Positions 1 through 9,079 of a stretch of DNA of 64,000 nt are shown in pieces (the first letter of the stretch is position 1; each line of letters begins with the position of its first letter). Source of the stretch: JAAXHF01 sp965242605 (GTDB lineage: Bacteria > Desulfobacterota > Binatia > Bin18); contig CBDESS010000002.1 in assembly GCA_965242605.1 (NCBI GenBank), positions 716,478 to 780,477 of the forward strand, read 5' to 3'. The position numbers and the translations under genes are program-made. The notes beneath the pieces were generated by a model, which was not told where the DNA came from, did no database searches, and worked only from the letters and a program-made list of their open reading frames with translations.

Positions 1-1747
1 GGCTTTCGCGGCGGCGCTTTTCGACCTCGTCGGCCGGGAAAATGGGGTGGAGTAAGGTGTCGAGAAACAGATCCAAGCCGGCCGTCGTCTGGCTCGACAG
101 AAACAAGGCGCTCAGACCCAGGCTGTTGCGGCCCGAAAACCCGTTGATATTCCCGGCCAGCGATTCGACCGCTTCGGTCAGCTCAAGGCGTGAGAAACGT
201 TCGCTGCCACGGGTCAGCAGCCCGGCGATGAGGTTATTCACCCCGGCGTTGTGGTCGTTTTCAAACAGCACGCCGCCCAGCATACACGCCTGGAGCGACA
301 CGACGGGGACATTGTGATGTTCTTTGACCAGCAGGCGGATGCCGTTGTCTAACTCGGTATAGGAGACCTGGCCGTTGTTGGCGGCCACAACGGTCGGGGT
401 GTGGACTGGTGCCGGCCGTCCCGTTTTCCCCCAGGCGTGAAGCTCAGCCGCTGTTGGCAAGCCTGCCTCGGCCTCTGCTCCGAGCAGCACAACGGACAGG
501 CTATCGGGTGTGAGATAGTGCTGGGCCACGCGGCGGATATCTTGTCGGGTGACGGCGGCCAGACCTGCCAGATAGCGGTCTTCGTAGTCTGGGTCGTTGA
601 ACACACTCAGAAAGTAGCCTAACTGGCGAGCCTGGCCCTGGACGGTTTCTCGCCGATAGGTAAAGTCGCTGGCCAGATTTGTGCGGGCCCGGGCGAGTTC
701 AGCGGCGGAGACCAGCCGCTGTTGACAGTCGATCATCGCTCCCAGCATGTCTTGCAGCGCGGGCCGGACTTTGTCCTGCTCCAGGCCGGCGGCGATAAGA
801 AACAGACCCGGGTCGGCCGGGCTGTAGGCGCTGGCCGATATCCAGTTGACTAACTCTTTTTCGACCTGAACGGTTTGGACCAGAGGCGAACTCTCGCCAC
901 CGCCCAGGAGAAAGCCCAGCAGGTCCAGGGCAAAAAGGTCGGCGTGGACGGCCTCGGGAATGGGGAAGCCCAGATAGAGGTAGGATTCCTCAACGTTCAT
1001 GTCGAGGCCAGACAGGCGCATCTGGCGCTGGGGCGGTTCGGCCACGCGCGGCCGCGCCGGAAGAGGGGTGAGCGGGTAATGGGCAAACAGTTCATGCACG
1101 TCACGTTCAACCGCCCGACGGTCAAGGTCTCCGACAACCACCAGGGTCATATTATTGGGGTGGTACCAGCGGTGATAGAAGTTGATGACGCGCTCGCGGT
1201 TGAGCGACTCAACGGTTTCCCGAAAGCCGATCACCGGGCGACCGTAGGGATGACAGGTGTAGGCTAGGCGAAACAGCTCTGTTGCCGCGCGCGAGCTTGG
1301 GGAGTCTTCGCTGCGTTTCCACTCTTCCATCACGACCTGGAGTTCTTTTTCCAGTTCACGCGGGTCAAAGCTCGCGTTGTGCAGGGCGTCGGCCAGGATA
1401 TCGAGGCCGGTGCGACAGTAGCGCGAGGCCAGGACAAGATGGTAGACGGTGTGGTCGGCAGAGGTAAAGGCGTTGATCGTGCCGCCGGACGATTCAACTT
1501 CGGCTGCAATCACGCCGACCGGCCGCCGCTCGGTGCCCTTGAAGATCATGTGTTCATGTACATGGGCGGCCCCGGCAACATCGGGTGTCTCGTCTGCGCT
1601 GCCGGCCTTGACCCAGATCTGAATGGCCACTACCGGCGCAAAGTGATCTTCTTGAATGACGACCCGCAGGCCGTTATCGAGGCGAAACAGGGAGCGGCGG
1701 CCGGTGGAGTCGGACGGGGAGGGGACGGTGGTCGGATTGTGTGCCAT
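1..1747 (-). CDS. M16 family zinc protease (pitrilysin/insulinase-like), C-terminus beyond window
   Basis: Reading the minus strand from ATG at 1747 gives one uninterrupted frame of about 582 codons that runs off the left edge. Residues 62-66 read HVHEH, the inverted zinc motif HxxEH of M16 peptidases, inside the typical context AAHVHEHMIFKGTE. A second M16-like half starts about residue 430 (LDNGIRLLVKEHHNVPVV) and lacks the zinc motif, so this is the usual two-domain form with an active N-half and inactive C-half; full members are about 850-900 residues. AGGA lies about 7 nt upstream of the ATG. No signal peptide is evident at this start. An 18-nt homopolymer lies 45 bp upstream. Family assignment is firm; substrate is unknown. 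Confidence 0.93.
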   Translation of the reverse strand, partial: MAHNPTTVPSPSDSTGRRSLFRLDNGLRVVIQEDHFAPVVAIQIWVKAGSADETPDVAGAAHVHEHMIFKGTERRPVGVIAAEVESSGGTINAFTSADHTVYHLVLASRYCRTGLDILADALHNASFDPRELEKELQVVMEEWKRSEDSPSSRAATELFRLAYTCHPYGRPVIGFRETVESLNRERVINFYHRWYHPNNMTLVVVGDLDRRAVERDVHELFAHYPLTPLPARPRVAEPPQRQMRLSGLDMNVEESYLYLGFPIPEAVHADLFALDLLGFLLGGGESSPLVQTVQVEKELVNWISASAYSPADPGLFLIAAGLEQDKVRPALQDMLGAMIDCQQRLVSAAELARARTNLASDFTYRRETVQGQARQLGYFLSVFNDPDYEDRYLAGLAAVTRQDIRRVAQHYLTPDSLSVVLLGAEAEAGLPTAAELHAWGKTGRPAPVHTPTVVAANNGQVSYTELDNGIRLLVKEHHNVPVVSLQACMLGGVLFENDHNAGVNNLIAGLLTRGSERFSRLELTEAVESLAGNINGFSGRNSLGLSALFLSSQTTAGLDLFLDTLLHPIFPADEVEKRRRES

Positions 1748-1791
1748 AGGGTCCTGTGTGTCACAAGCTCGGAAGGGAGTCAATCAAGACC

Positions 1792-1809
1792 GGGGGGGGG
1801 GGGGGGGGG
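1792..1809. repeat. 18-nt poly-G tract (poly-C on the coding strand of the M16 gene)
   Basis: An unbroken run of 18 G lies between the M16 start and the tRNA-Leu gene. Such tracts are prone to slipped-strand length change and to sequencing error. It sits in the leader or promoter region of the M16 gene. Confidence 0.9.
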
Positions 1810-1833
1810 AGGAAGAAGTGAGTTGGACAGGAA

Positions 1834-1917
<84 letters not shown>

Positions 1918-1956
1918 ACAAAAACACGGACGCCGGCAGCATCCGTTCACCCGCCG

Positions 1957-1985
1957 ATCATAGCCGGACAGGCAGACGAGGTCCA
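1957..1985 (-). promoter_or_regulatory. Predicted sigma-70 promoter of tRNA-Leu
   Basis: On the minus strand TGGACC (1985-1980) is followed by a 17-bp spacer and TATGAT (1962-1957). The predicted start is near 1950, about 33 nt before the mature tRNA 5' end. The -10 matches 5 of 6 consensus bases and the -35 matches 4 of 6. Confidence 0.5.
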
Positions 1986-2086
1986 GAGGGGAAGGGAATG
2001 GCCGGACAGCCAGACCGCCAAGTCGGCGACAAGTAAGAGAACCGGCTTGGAATATGCCTGTGGCTCGGCAAGTAGCATAACAATTG

Positions 2087-2341
2087 TTACAGCTTTCTCG
2101 GCCGTCCAACCCAACGCCCCACACGACGCGAACGAAGACAGCGCCTAATCCGAGACTGGCTATCCAAATTAAACATGCTTTTGATGAGATGAGTTCCAGC
2201 CATAAGGGTCAGAGGAGTTTGGACAAGGCTGTGACCAACGTCACAACAGCCGCTCCTTGCAGCCAGATCAGCCTTCGTCGCCGTGTGGATCAGATCAGCC
2301 CGAACCACGTCAAGGTCGGCCTTGGTAGCCAGTTGTTCCAT
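2087..2341 (-). pseudogene. Possible decayed coiled-coil/TM protein with TKADL motifs
   Basis: The first 30 residues (two TKADL motifs: ATKADLDVVRADL and TATKADLAA) look like the N-terminus of small phage/plasmid-type coiled-coil membrane proteins. After that the reading becomes Arg/Cys rich and unlike the family, whereas another frame downstream reads a hydrophobic stretch (LIWIASLGLGAVFVRVV) like the missing membrane segment. This suggests a frameshifted remnant. The 545-bp interval 1918-2463 otherwise holds only the tRNA promoter; I see no other gene in it. Confidence 0.35.
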
Positions 2342-2463
2342 GCTGACTTGATGTGCCTTTGGCTGTGCCTTCGGCTTGCTTCTGCTCTATTCCGGTTTCT
2401 TGAAGCTCTTAGGCTATGCTGAGCGTATCAAAGGTCATGGGTCTGCTTCCTTCTTTCCGCTCC

Positions 2464-2913
2464 TCAGGGATCGAGGGCTTGTGTTGTGTCCGACATGCTG
2501 GATTCGGCGCTCGGGGCGGTAGAGGCTGTTGCTTCAGAGCCGGCCGTGGCTGTTTCAGACCGGTCCGTCGGGCTTTGAGTGCTGGGGTCTGGATCGGCTT
2601 CTGCGTCCGGGGTCGTGGCTGGCAGCTCTTCCTGGGCGGCCGGAATCTCGGTCGAAACCGCGTCAAACAGGCTTTCGGTCGTCCGGCGGGTCGCTCCGTA
2701 GGACAGGAAGAGGGAGGTGAGCATGAACAGGATGGCGATGCCGGTGGTGGTTTTGGTCAGAAAATTGCCGGCCCCCGAGCTGCCAAAGATGGTCTGGCTG
2801 GAGCCGCCAAAGACAGCCCCGACATCAGAGCCTTTGCCGGTCTGGAGCAGGACGACGAGGACCAGAAAAAAGCAGGCCAGAATGTGAATGATACTCACAA
2901 GTGTGTAGGACAT
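2464..2913 (-). CDS. secG: Protein translocase subunit SecG
   Basis: The 149-residue protein starts MSYTLVSIIHILACFFLVL and has the SecG layout: two membrane helices (about residues 4-22 and 55-73) flanking the conserved cytoplasmic loop LLQTGKGSDVGAVFGG. SecG assists SecYE in preprotein translocation. I chose ATG at 2913 because an upstream in-frame extension overlaps tpiA and does not resemble the family. The C-terminal 70 residues are a Ser/Thr/Glu/Pro-rich low-complexity tail. It lies 10 bp after tpiA and is probably the last gene of gap-tpiA-secG. Confidence 0.93.
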   Translation of the reverse strand: MSYTLVSIIHILACFFLVLVVLLQTGKGSDVGAVFGGSSQTIFGSSGAGNFLTKTTTGIAILFMLTSLFLSYGATRRTTESLFDAVSTEIPAAQEELPATTPDAEADPDPSTQSPTDRSETATAGSEATASTAPSAESSMSDTTQALDP

Positions 2914-2923
2914 GGTGTGGATT

Positions 2924-3688
2924 CTAGCGGAAGTTGACGATGCGGGCAAAGGCGTCGGCCTGGAGACTGGCCCCACCGACGAGGGCCCCGTCTATATCCG
3001 TTTGGGCCATGAGAGCGTCTACGTTGTCCGGCTTGACGCTGCCGCCGTACAGCAGGCGGATCGCCTCGGCTGTGGCCCGGTCGGCCAGGCTGCTCAGGGT
3101 GGCGCGTATAGAGGTGTGGACTTCCTGGGCTTGGTCCGGCGTAGCGGTGCGTCCGGTCCCAATCGCCCAGAGCGGTTCGTAGGCAATGGCTATGTCTGCC
3201 AGGGTCATGGGAGTCTGGTCGTGGAGGGCCGCTTGGACCTGACGGCCGATGACTTCCAGGGTCGCTCCGCTCTCGCGCTCTTTGAGGGACTCGCCCACAC
3301 ACACGATTGGCACCAGTCCGTCCCGCTGAGCTGCCTGGACCTTGCGAGCTACGCTCTCGTCGGTCTCGGCGAAGTATTGACGCCGCTCGGAATGTCCGAG
3401 AATGACGTAGGCACAGCCGGCTTCCCTGAGCATGGGGCCTGAAACCTCGCCGGTGAACGCCCCGTGCGGCTCCCAGTGGAGATTCTGGGCGGCCAGACGG
3501 ATGGGCGTGTCGGCCAGCATCCGGGCTGCGGTCTCCAAGACGGTGAACGGCGGGGCTACCACAATTTCCCGCTCGGCAGGGTCAATGTCGCCAAGCGCGG
3601 TGGCGAGGGCTGATAGCAGACGCTCAACCTCAGCCCTGGTGCCGTGCATTTTCCAGTTGCCGGCGAGAAGTGAACGGCGGCTGGCCAT
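2924..3688 (-). CDS. tpiA: Triosephosphate isomerase
   Basis: A 254-residue TIM barrel interconverting dihydroxyacetone phosphate and glyceraldehyde 3-phosphate. Visible motifs are AGNWKMHG with catalytic Lys13, ILGHSERR with the catalytic His, AYEPLWAIGTGRTA with the catalytic Glu and flexible loop 6, and LYGGSVKPDN for phosphate binding. Length is normal. Its ATG lies 3 bp after the gap stop codon, so the two are certainly co-transcribed; pgk, often between them, is absent here. Confidence 0.97.
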   Translation of the reverse strand: MASRRSLLAGNWKMHGTRAEVERLLSALATALGDIDPAEREIVVAPPFTVLETAARMLADTPIRLAAQNLHWEPHGAFTGEVSGPMLREAGCAYVILGHSERRQYFAETDESVARKVQAAQRDGLVPIVCVGESLKERESGATLEVIGRQVQAALHDQTPMTLADIAIAYEPLWAIGTGRTATPDQAQEVHTSIRATLSSLADRATAEAIRLLYGGSVKPDNVDALMAQTDIDGALVGGASLQADAFARIVNFR

Positions 3689-3691
3689 AGG

Positions 3692-4699
3692 CTAACTCAG
3701 GCTTTCTCCGATGTAGAGCGAGACATCTCGCATCCGGTTGGAAAAGCCCCATTCGTTGTCATACCAGGATAAGACTTTGACGAAATTATCGTCCATCACC
3801 TTGGTCAGGGCGGCGTCAAAAATAGAAGAGTGGGGATTGCCGTTAAAATCGACCGAAACCAGCTCTTCCTGGCAGTACTGGAGGACGCCTTTGAGCGGGC
3901 CTTCGGCCGCGGCCTGCATGGCCTGATTGACCTCTGCGGCGGTGGCCGTCCGGCCGAGTTCGGCGACGAGGTCAACAACCGACACATTCGCCGTTGGGAC
4001 CCGAACGGCCATGCCGTCAAGCTTGCCTTTGAGCTCGGGCAGGACTTCGCCCACCGCGCGGGCGGCCCCGGTTGAGGTCGGGATCATGGATTGGGCAGCC
4101 GCCCGTGCGCGCCGGATATCGGAATGGGGCAGGTCGAGAATGCGCTGGTCGTTGGTGTAGGCGTGGACGGTCGTCATCAGCCCCCGCTTGACGCCAAACG
4201 TTTCGTGCAGGACCTTGGCGACCGGCGAGAGACAGTTGGTGGTACACGACGCGTTGGAAATAATATGGTGCGAGGCCGGGTCGTAGCTGGTATGGTTCAC
4301 CCCGTAACACAGGGTTAAATCCGCCCCTTTGGCCGGTGCCGAAATAATCACTTTTCTTGCCCCGGCGGACAGATGCAAGGCGGCCTTGTCCCGGTCGGTA
4401 AACAGACCGGTGCATTCGAGCGCCACATCAACCCCGAGCGCCTTCCAGGGCAAGTTGCCCGGGTTGCGTTCCTGGCTGACCTGAATGGGTTCGCCGTTGA
4501 CAATCAGGGCGTCTTGTTTGGCCTCAATATCGGCGTCGAGACGACCGTGGACCGAGTCGTAGCGCAATAAATGGGCCAGGGTCGCGGCGTCGGTAATGTC
4601 GTTGATGGCCACAAATTCAAGCCTGGGCTCGTTGATGCTGGCCCGAAACAGGTTCCGTCCGATCCGTCCAAAACCGTTCAATCCTATGCGTACAGCCAT
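3692..4699 (-). CDS. gap: Glyceraldehyde-3-phosphate dehydrogenase
   Basis: A 335-residue NAD-type GAPDH. It has the N-terminal Rossmann motif RIGLNGFGRIGRN, catalytic Cys in SNASCTTNCLSP, and the C-terminal SWYDNEWGFSNRM. It is first in a gap-tpiA-secG operon, divergent from tolQ. The start codon is preceded by GAGAGGAT. A 6-bp inverted repeat (4700-4705 with 4716-4721) could pair part of this ribosome-binding site with ATCCTC upstream; this is weak evidence of control. The divergent 231-bp interval 4700-4930 also holds TTTCCC-taagc-GGGAAA near 4745, a possible operator half-pair. Confidence 0.97.
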   Translation of the reverse strand: MAVRIGLNGFGRIGRNLFRASINEPRLEFVAINDITDAATLAHLLRYDSVHGRLDADIEAKQDALIVNGEPIQVSQERNPGNLPWKALGVDVALECTGLFTDRDKAALHLSAGARKVIISAPAKGADLTLCYGVNHTSYDPASHHIISNASCTTNCLSPVAKVLHETFGVKRGLMTTVHAYTNDQRILDLPHSDIRRARAAAQSMIPTSTGAARAVGEVLPELKGKLDGMAVRVPTANVSVVDLVAELGRTATAAEVNQAMQAAAEGPLKGVLQYCQEELVSVDFNGNPHSSIFDAALTKVMDDNFVKVLSWYDNEWGFSNRMRDVSLYIGESLS

Positions 4700-4930
4700 A
4701 TCCTCTCACCTCTGGGAGGATCGCTCCTCCATTTTCCTGTATCTTTCCCTAAGCGGGAAAATCAGTCAAGGGAAGGCGCTGCGGCGATGCCCTGTACGAG
4801 TGGCGGGGAATAGCGTGAGGGCGGCGTCTGGAGTAGAATGCACCTATCGTTGCGGTGAGGGATCGCTCGGATCCACCGGCGTCCGTGGAGTGGAGCCGGG
4901 CGGCTCCCTGATGAGGAGGTGGGGAACAGG

Positions 4931-5671
4931 ATGGAAGATTCGCTTTTGGGTCCGGCCGCTCAGCACACACTGTCCCAGCCGAATATCTTCGAAATGATCA
5001 CCGGCTCCGGTCCGGTTGTTCAAGCCGTCTTGTACCTGTTAGTGCTGTTTTCTATTACTAGTTGGGCGATCGTGTTTTTCAAATTTCGTCAGCTACGCCG
5101 AACCCGACGTGAGTCTGAGCAGTTTACGGTAGTGTTTTGGGAGACAAAAAATCTGTCTTCCATTCACACCGCCAGCCTGGAGATGAAAAACAGCTCGACC
5201 GCTCAGATCTTTCGGGCCGGCTATCAAGAGTTGATGCGGCTCACCCGTGCTCAGAAGCGTCCCCAAGACCCCACCCACAAGCCGGATTCATTTGAAGACA
5301 TTGACGAGGGCGGTGTCGAGAATGTTGAGCGGGCGATGCGCCGGGCCGCCCGAGAACAGCTGACCCGGCTGGAGAGCGGCCTGACCTTTTTGGCCACCAC
5401 CGCCAGCACCGCTCCTTTCATCGGGCTGTTTGGAACGGTGTGGGGGATTATGAACGCTTTCCTGGGGCTGAGCGCGACCACCACCTCAACCATCCAGGCG
5501 GTCGCGCCGGGCATTGCCGAGGCTCTGATTGCCACGGCTATCGGCCTAGCCGCAGCGATTCCGTCGGTCGTGGCCTATAATCACTTCAGCCGTCAGGTTC
5601 GGCTGGCGTCTTTGGGCATGGAGAACTTCTTAGCCGAGTTTCTGAATATTGCCGAGCGTCATTTTCTGTAG
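4931..5671 (+). CDS. tolQ: TolQ/ExbB-family proton channel protein
   Basis: A 246-residue MotA/TolQ/ExbB protein with three membrane helices: one near residue 30-50 (VVQAVLYLLVLFSITSWAIV) and two in the C-half, including TTASTAPFIGLFGTVWGIM and the segment ending AIGLAAAIPSVVAYN. With TolR it uses proton motive force to energise TolA. I prefer ATG at 4931 because AGGAGG at 4913-4918 is 12 nt upstream; the in-frame GTG at 4919 touches that site. It is first in the tol operon. Confidence 0.95.
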   Translation: MEDSLLGPAAQHTLSQPNIFEMITGSGPVVQAVLYLLVLFSITSWAIVFFKFRQLRRTRRESEQFTVVFWETKNLSSIHTASLEMKNSSTAQIFRAGYQELMRLTRAQKRPQDPTHKPDSFEDIDEGGVENVERAMRRAAREQLTRLESGLTFLATTASTAPFIGLFGTVWGIMNAFLGLSATTTSTIQAVAPGIAEALIATAIGLAAAIPSVVAYNHFSRQVRLASLGMENFLAEFLNIAERHFL

Positions 5672-5709
5672 CCCGGCGAAGCTCGGTTCCCCGTGCGAGG
5701 AGAGAAACC

Positions 5710-6159
5710 ATGGCATTTGATGAGTTGGGCGATAGCAGTCTGTCGCAGATTAATGTGACTCCCCTGGTTGATGTGATGTTAGTGCTGCTGGTCATTTTCA
5801 TGGTTACCGCGCCAATACTCCAGCAGGGCCTTGGCGTTGATTTGCCCCAGGTAGAGGCCGGCGCGATGGCCAGCCAGGAGGACCAACTGGTGGTGTCTGT
5901 CAACCGGGAAGGCGGGGTATATCTGAACGCGGCCCAGCTCGAATTGGACGCCTTAAAAACCACTCTGGCGACAATCGTCCAGACCCGTCCAGATCGGACT
6001 GTGTATCTGCACGCCGATAAAAGCGTTATGTATGGCACGGTCATGGAAGTCATGGCCGCGGTGCGGCAGGCCGGGGTCGTCAGGGTGGGCATGGTGACCG
6101 AACCCCCAGCGACAGATACGGCGCGGGCAGAACAATCCCAGGAGACAACGGAGAGGTGA
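5710..6159 (+). CDS. tolR: TolR/ExbD-family biopolymer transport protein
   Basis: A 149-residue ExbD/TolR protein. The N-terminal segment INVTPLVDVMLVLLVIFM carries the membrane helix with the conserved Asp that takes part in proton flow with TolQ. The rest is the periplasmic TolR domain. The ribosome-binding site GAGGAGAG is well placed. It lies 38 bp after tolQ and 36 bp before tolA. Confidence 0.96.
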   Translation: MAFDELGDSSLSQINVTPLVDVMLVLLVIFMVTAPILQQGLGVDLPQVEAGAMASQEDQLVVSVNREGGVYLNAAQLELDALKTTLATIVQTRPDRTVYLHADKSVMYGTVMEVMAAVRQAGVVRVGMVTEPPATDTARAEQSQETTER

Positions 6160-6195
6160 GCGCGCTTCGCTTCTCGGCGATACGCTCAGCCAACT

Positions 6196-7101
6196 ATGAC
6201 CTATCAGCGTCGGCAAAAAAAGCATCCAAACCGGGCGAATATGGGCTTCGGCCGCATGCTCGTTCTGTCTGTGGCCTTGCACGCCGGGGCTATTGTCGGC
6301 CTCGTCACGGCCGGGGTCAGCAGCCCGGCCCGGCCGGTGTTGCCGGCTCCCTATATGGTTTCCCTGGTTGTCCCGTCTGCGCTCGATCCGTCCCGAGGCG
6401 TCCGGCCGGCCTCGGCCCATGTGCCGCCCAACCGCCCCCAAGAGTTGTCACCGGCGCAAACCGTGACGAAGCCGGCGGCAAAAAAGTCAGCCCAGCCCGC
6501 GCCGAAAAAAGAACGGGTGAAGCTGCCCGACACACAGTCGAAACCCCGGAAGAAAGTCGCCAGCAAGAAGCCCAAGAAAACGTCGCGCCAACCCGGACAG
6601 CGCGCCAAAAAACCACCAAAGAAACGGGTCGCCAAGACGGCTCGGTCGCCCAGAAAGCCGGCTGCCAAAGCGGTCAGGCCGCGGCCCGCAATATCTGCCC
6701 AAGAGCGTGATGCGCGACACTTGGCCGAAGCCCTCAAGCGTGTGCGCCAGAATGTGAAACCGGCCAAACGCCCCTCTCCGCGGGCCGGCGGCTCCGAGGC
6801 TGGAGGTGGAAACGACAGTCGGGCGGCGAGCTTTGTCATGTATACTGCCCAGGTTCAACAACGGGTCAGGGACAGCTGGATTGTGATCCGTAAACAGGCC
6901 GGCCTGACGGCCGTGGTCCAGTTTGGCATCAGACCGAACGGCGAAATTACCGGGATTCAGCTGGTGCGCTCGTCCGGCAATGCGGCTTTTGATCAGTCGG
7001 CACTCCGCGCCGTGCATCACGCCAACCCGCTTCCCCCGCCGCCCCTGGACCATATGCATGCATTTCTCTCCCAGAAGGTCACAGTCGCTTTTGGCGAATG
7101 A
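6196..7101 (+). CDS. tolA: TolA/TonB-type periplasmic coupling protein
   Basis: A 301-residue protein with one N-terminal membrane helix (about residues 16-37, MLVLSVALHAGAIVGLV), a long Lys/Pro/Ala-rich periplasm-spanning stretch (about 75-190), and a C-terminal TonB/TolA domain (about 215-300) with VQQRVRDSWI, FGIRPNGEITGIQLVRSSG and SALRAVHHANPLPPPP. It links the TolQR motor to TolB and Pal. The position between tolR and tolB fixes the role as TolA rather than TonB. Confidence 0.93.
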   Translation: MTYQRRQKKHPNRANMGFGRMLVLSVALHAGAIVGLVTAGVSSPARPVLPAPYMVSLVVPSALDPSRGVRPASAHVPPNRPQELSPAQTVTKPAAKKSAQPAPKKERVKLPDTQSKPRKKVASKKPKKTSRQPGQRAKKPPKKRVAKTARSPRKPAAKAVRPRPAISAQERDARHLAEALKRVRQNVKPAKRPSPRAGGSEAGGGNDSRAASFVMYTAQVQQRVRDSWIVIRKQAGLTAVVQFGIRPNGEITGIQLVRSSGNAAFDQSALRAVHHANPLPPPPLDHMHAFLSQKVTVAFGE

Positions 7102-7131
7102 GCAATGAGGGGAAGGAAAGGATCGCGGGAT

Positions 7132-8466
7132 ATGAGGAACCGGCCGGGTAATGATCGAAGCGCGGCTTGGGCGAGACTGTCAGGGCTGGCGCGAAGCTGC
7201 CGACTAGGGGCGCTAGTCCTGGCTCTAGTGCTCGGAGTATGTCGACCGGCCTGGCCCCAAATCGAAATTAAAGTGCCTGAACCGGGCGGGGCAGGGCTGC
7301 CCATTGCGCTCTCGCCCCTGGCCCATCAATCTACGGGTGTTGACCGGGGTCTAGGGGCGATCTTCTCCGATATTATCGCTCGTGACCTTGACCTGTCCGG
7401 CCTCTTCCGCGTCATTGACCGTGGGACATACCTTGAGGGGCCGGACGCAGCGGTGGAGGCCGAGATCAATTTTGGACACTGGTCGGTACTGGGCGCACTG
7501 GCCCTGATGAAGGGCGGAGTGTGGCTTGAAGGAGACCGTCTGACTGTTGAGGCGCGCCTGTTTGATGTTGCTCAGCGTCGCTATCTGGGCGGCAAACGCT
7601 ATCGCGGTCAGCGGAAAGACCTGCACAGCATGGCGCACCGTTTTGCCGACCACGTCATGCTGCTCCTGACCGGAGAGGAAGGGCCGTTTAATTCCAGGAT
7701 AGCATTTGTCTCCAACCGGGCCGGCGGACGGGCCAAAGAGGTCTATGTCACCGACTTGACCGGGAGCAAGGTCGAACGGGTGACCCATGCCAGAACCCTC
7801 ATCCTGGGGCCGAACTGGAATCCCGGGGCAACCGATCTGTTCTATATTTCGTACAAACGCGGCGGTCCCTATCCGTTCCGCTTTGAACTGCACAGCGGCA
7901 AGGAGTGGCAGCTGTCGAAAGCCGTTAGCTACAGCGGACAGTGGTCACCCGACGGCCAGACGATCGCTATCAGCGCCGAGAGAGACGGCAATACTGACCT
8001 TTTTCTGCTGTCCTCCCAGGGACATGTGATTCGTCGCCTGACGACCAATGTCGGCATTGATGTCTCGCCGGTCTGGTCACCGGACGGGCGTCGGCTGGCG
8101 TTTTGTTCGAGTCGGAGCGGCAGGCCGCAGATCTATGCGTTGGACCTCGACTCGGGAAAGATCCGCCGGCTGACCTTTGCGGGCGGTTCCAATACCTCGC
8201 CGGCTTGGTCGCCCAAAGAAGGCAGACTCATTGCCTACACGAGCCAATCCCGCGGTTTGGACATCAAAACCGTTGATGTCCAGTCCGGCCAGGTACGGAC
8301 TGTTACCGCCGGAGAGGACCCCTCTTGGTCGCCGGATGGGCGCTATCTGGTGCTGAGCGTGGGGGGCCGGCTGTGGATTGCCAGTCGCGATGGCCGTAGC
8401 GTCAAACAATTGACGGGTGGGGAGGGAAATGATATCAGTCCGACATGGTCAGCCCGTCTGCAATAG
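7132..8466 (+). CDS. tolB: Tol-Pal system beta-propeller protein TolB
   Basis: A periplasmic TolB of about 444 residues. After a signal peptide (hydrophobic GALVLALVLGVCRPAWP) comes the N-terminal alpha/beta domain and then WD40-like PD40 repeats such as WSPDGQTIAIS, WSPDGRRLAF and WSPDGRYLVL. I chose ATG at 7132 because GGAAAGGA lies about 10 nt upstream; the ATG at 7105 has no such site. It follows tolA directly. Confidence 0.94.
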   Translation: MRNRPGNDRSAAWARLSGLARSCRLGALVLALVLGVCRPAWPQIEIKVPEPGGAGLPIALSPLAHQSTGVDRGLGAIFSDIIARDLDLSGLFRVIDRGTYLEGPDAAVEAEINFGHWSVLGALALMKGGVWLEGDRLTVEARLFDVAQRRYLGGKRYRGQRKDLHSMAHRFADHVMLLLTGEEGPFNSRIAFVSNRAGGRAKEVYVTDLTGSKVERVTHARTLILGPNWNPGATDLFYISYKRGGPYPFRFELHSGKEWQLSKAVSYSGQWSPDGQTIAISAERDGNTDLFLLSSQGHVIRRLTTNVGIDVSPVWSPDGRRLAFCSSRSGRPQIYALDLDSGKIRRLTFAGGSNTSPAWSPKEGRLIAYTSQSRGLDIKTVDVQSGQVRTVTAGEDPSWSPDGRYLVLSVGGRLWIASRDGRSVKQLTGGEGNDISPTWSARLQ

Positions 8467-8518
8467 GCGGGCCAGCTCACTGACATCAGGCAACAGGCGA
8501 TACGGATCGGACAGAACA

Positions 8519-9076
8519 ATGCAGAGCCTCTTTTGGTGGTGTGGGCGGGTGGGTTGCAGCCTGCTTGTCGCGGTATTCCTCAGCGCTTGTCCAAGCCAAC
8601 AGTCTCCCCGCCTGCCCGACCCTCCCCCACCGGCTATCCCTCAGCCCGGGCTTGGCCCGAGAAATGCTCCCGAGGAGGGCAGCCTGTCCGACCCTGGCAG
8701 AAGGACGGAACGGATGTTGCTGGAGGGCCCTCAGGCCGACGGAGAATTGCAGGATATTCACTTTGATTATGACGCCTCAGAGCTTTCGCCGGCCGCCCGG
8801 GCGGTCTTGCAGGCCAACGCCGGCTGGATCCACAACAATCCGACGGCAAAGGTCGAAATTGAGGGTCACTGTGACAATCGGGGAACTGTGGAATACAACC
8901 TCGCCCTTGGTGCCGAGCGGGCCAGGGCCGTCTATGACTACCTCGTTTCTCTAGGTATTGCCCCGGAGCGGATATCGACCATCAGCTACGGGGAGGAAGC
9001 TCCCTTGTGCGCTGAGGACTCAGAGGCGTGTTGGCGGCAAAACCGCCGGGTCCATTTTCTTATTATTAGCCGGTGA
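8519..9076 (+). CDS. pal: Peptidoglycan-associated lipoprotein Pal
   Basis: A 185-residue outer-membrane lipoprotein. The signal peptide ends in the lipobox LSAC. A Pro-rich linker leads into an OmpA-type peptidoglycan-binding domain with IHFDYDASELSPAA, EGHCDNRGTVEYNLALGAERA and ISYGEEAPLC. The start at 8519 places the signal peptide correctly; a longer in-frame ORF overlapping tolB does not. TolB and Pal together anchor the outer membrane to the wall. Confidence 0.95.
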   Translation: MQSLFWWCGRVGCSLLVAVFLSACPSQQSPRLPDPPPPAIPQPGLGPRNAPEEGSLSDPGRRTERMLLEGPQADGELQDIHFDYDASELSPAARAVLQANAGWIHNNPTAKVEIEGHCDNRGTVEYNLALGAERARAVYDYLVSLGIAPERISTISYGEEAPLCAEDSEACWRQNRRVHFLIISR

Positions 9077-9079
9077 CTC

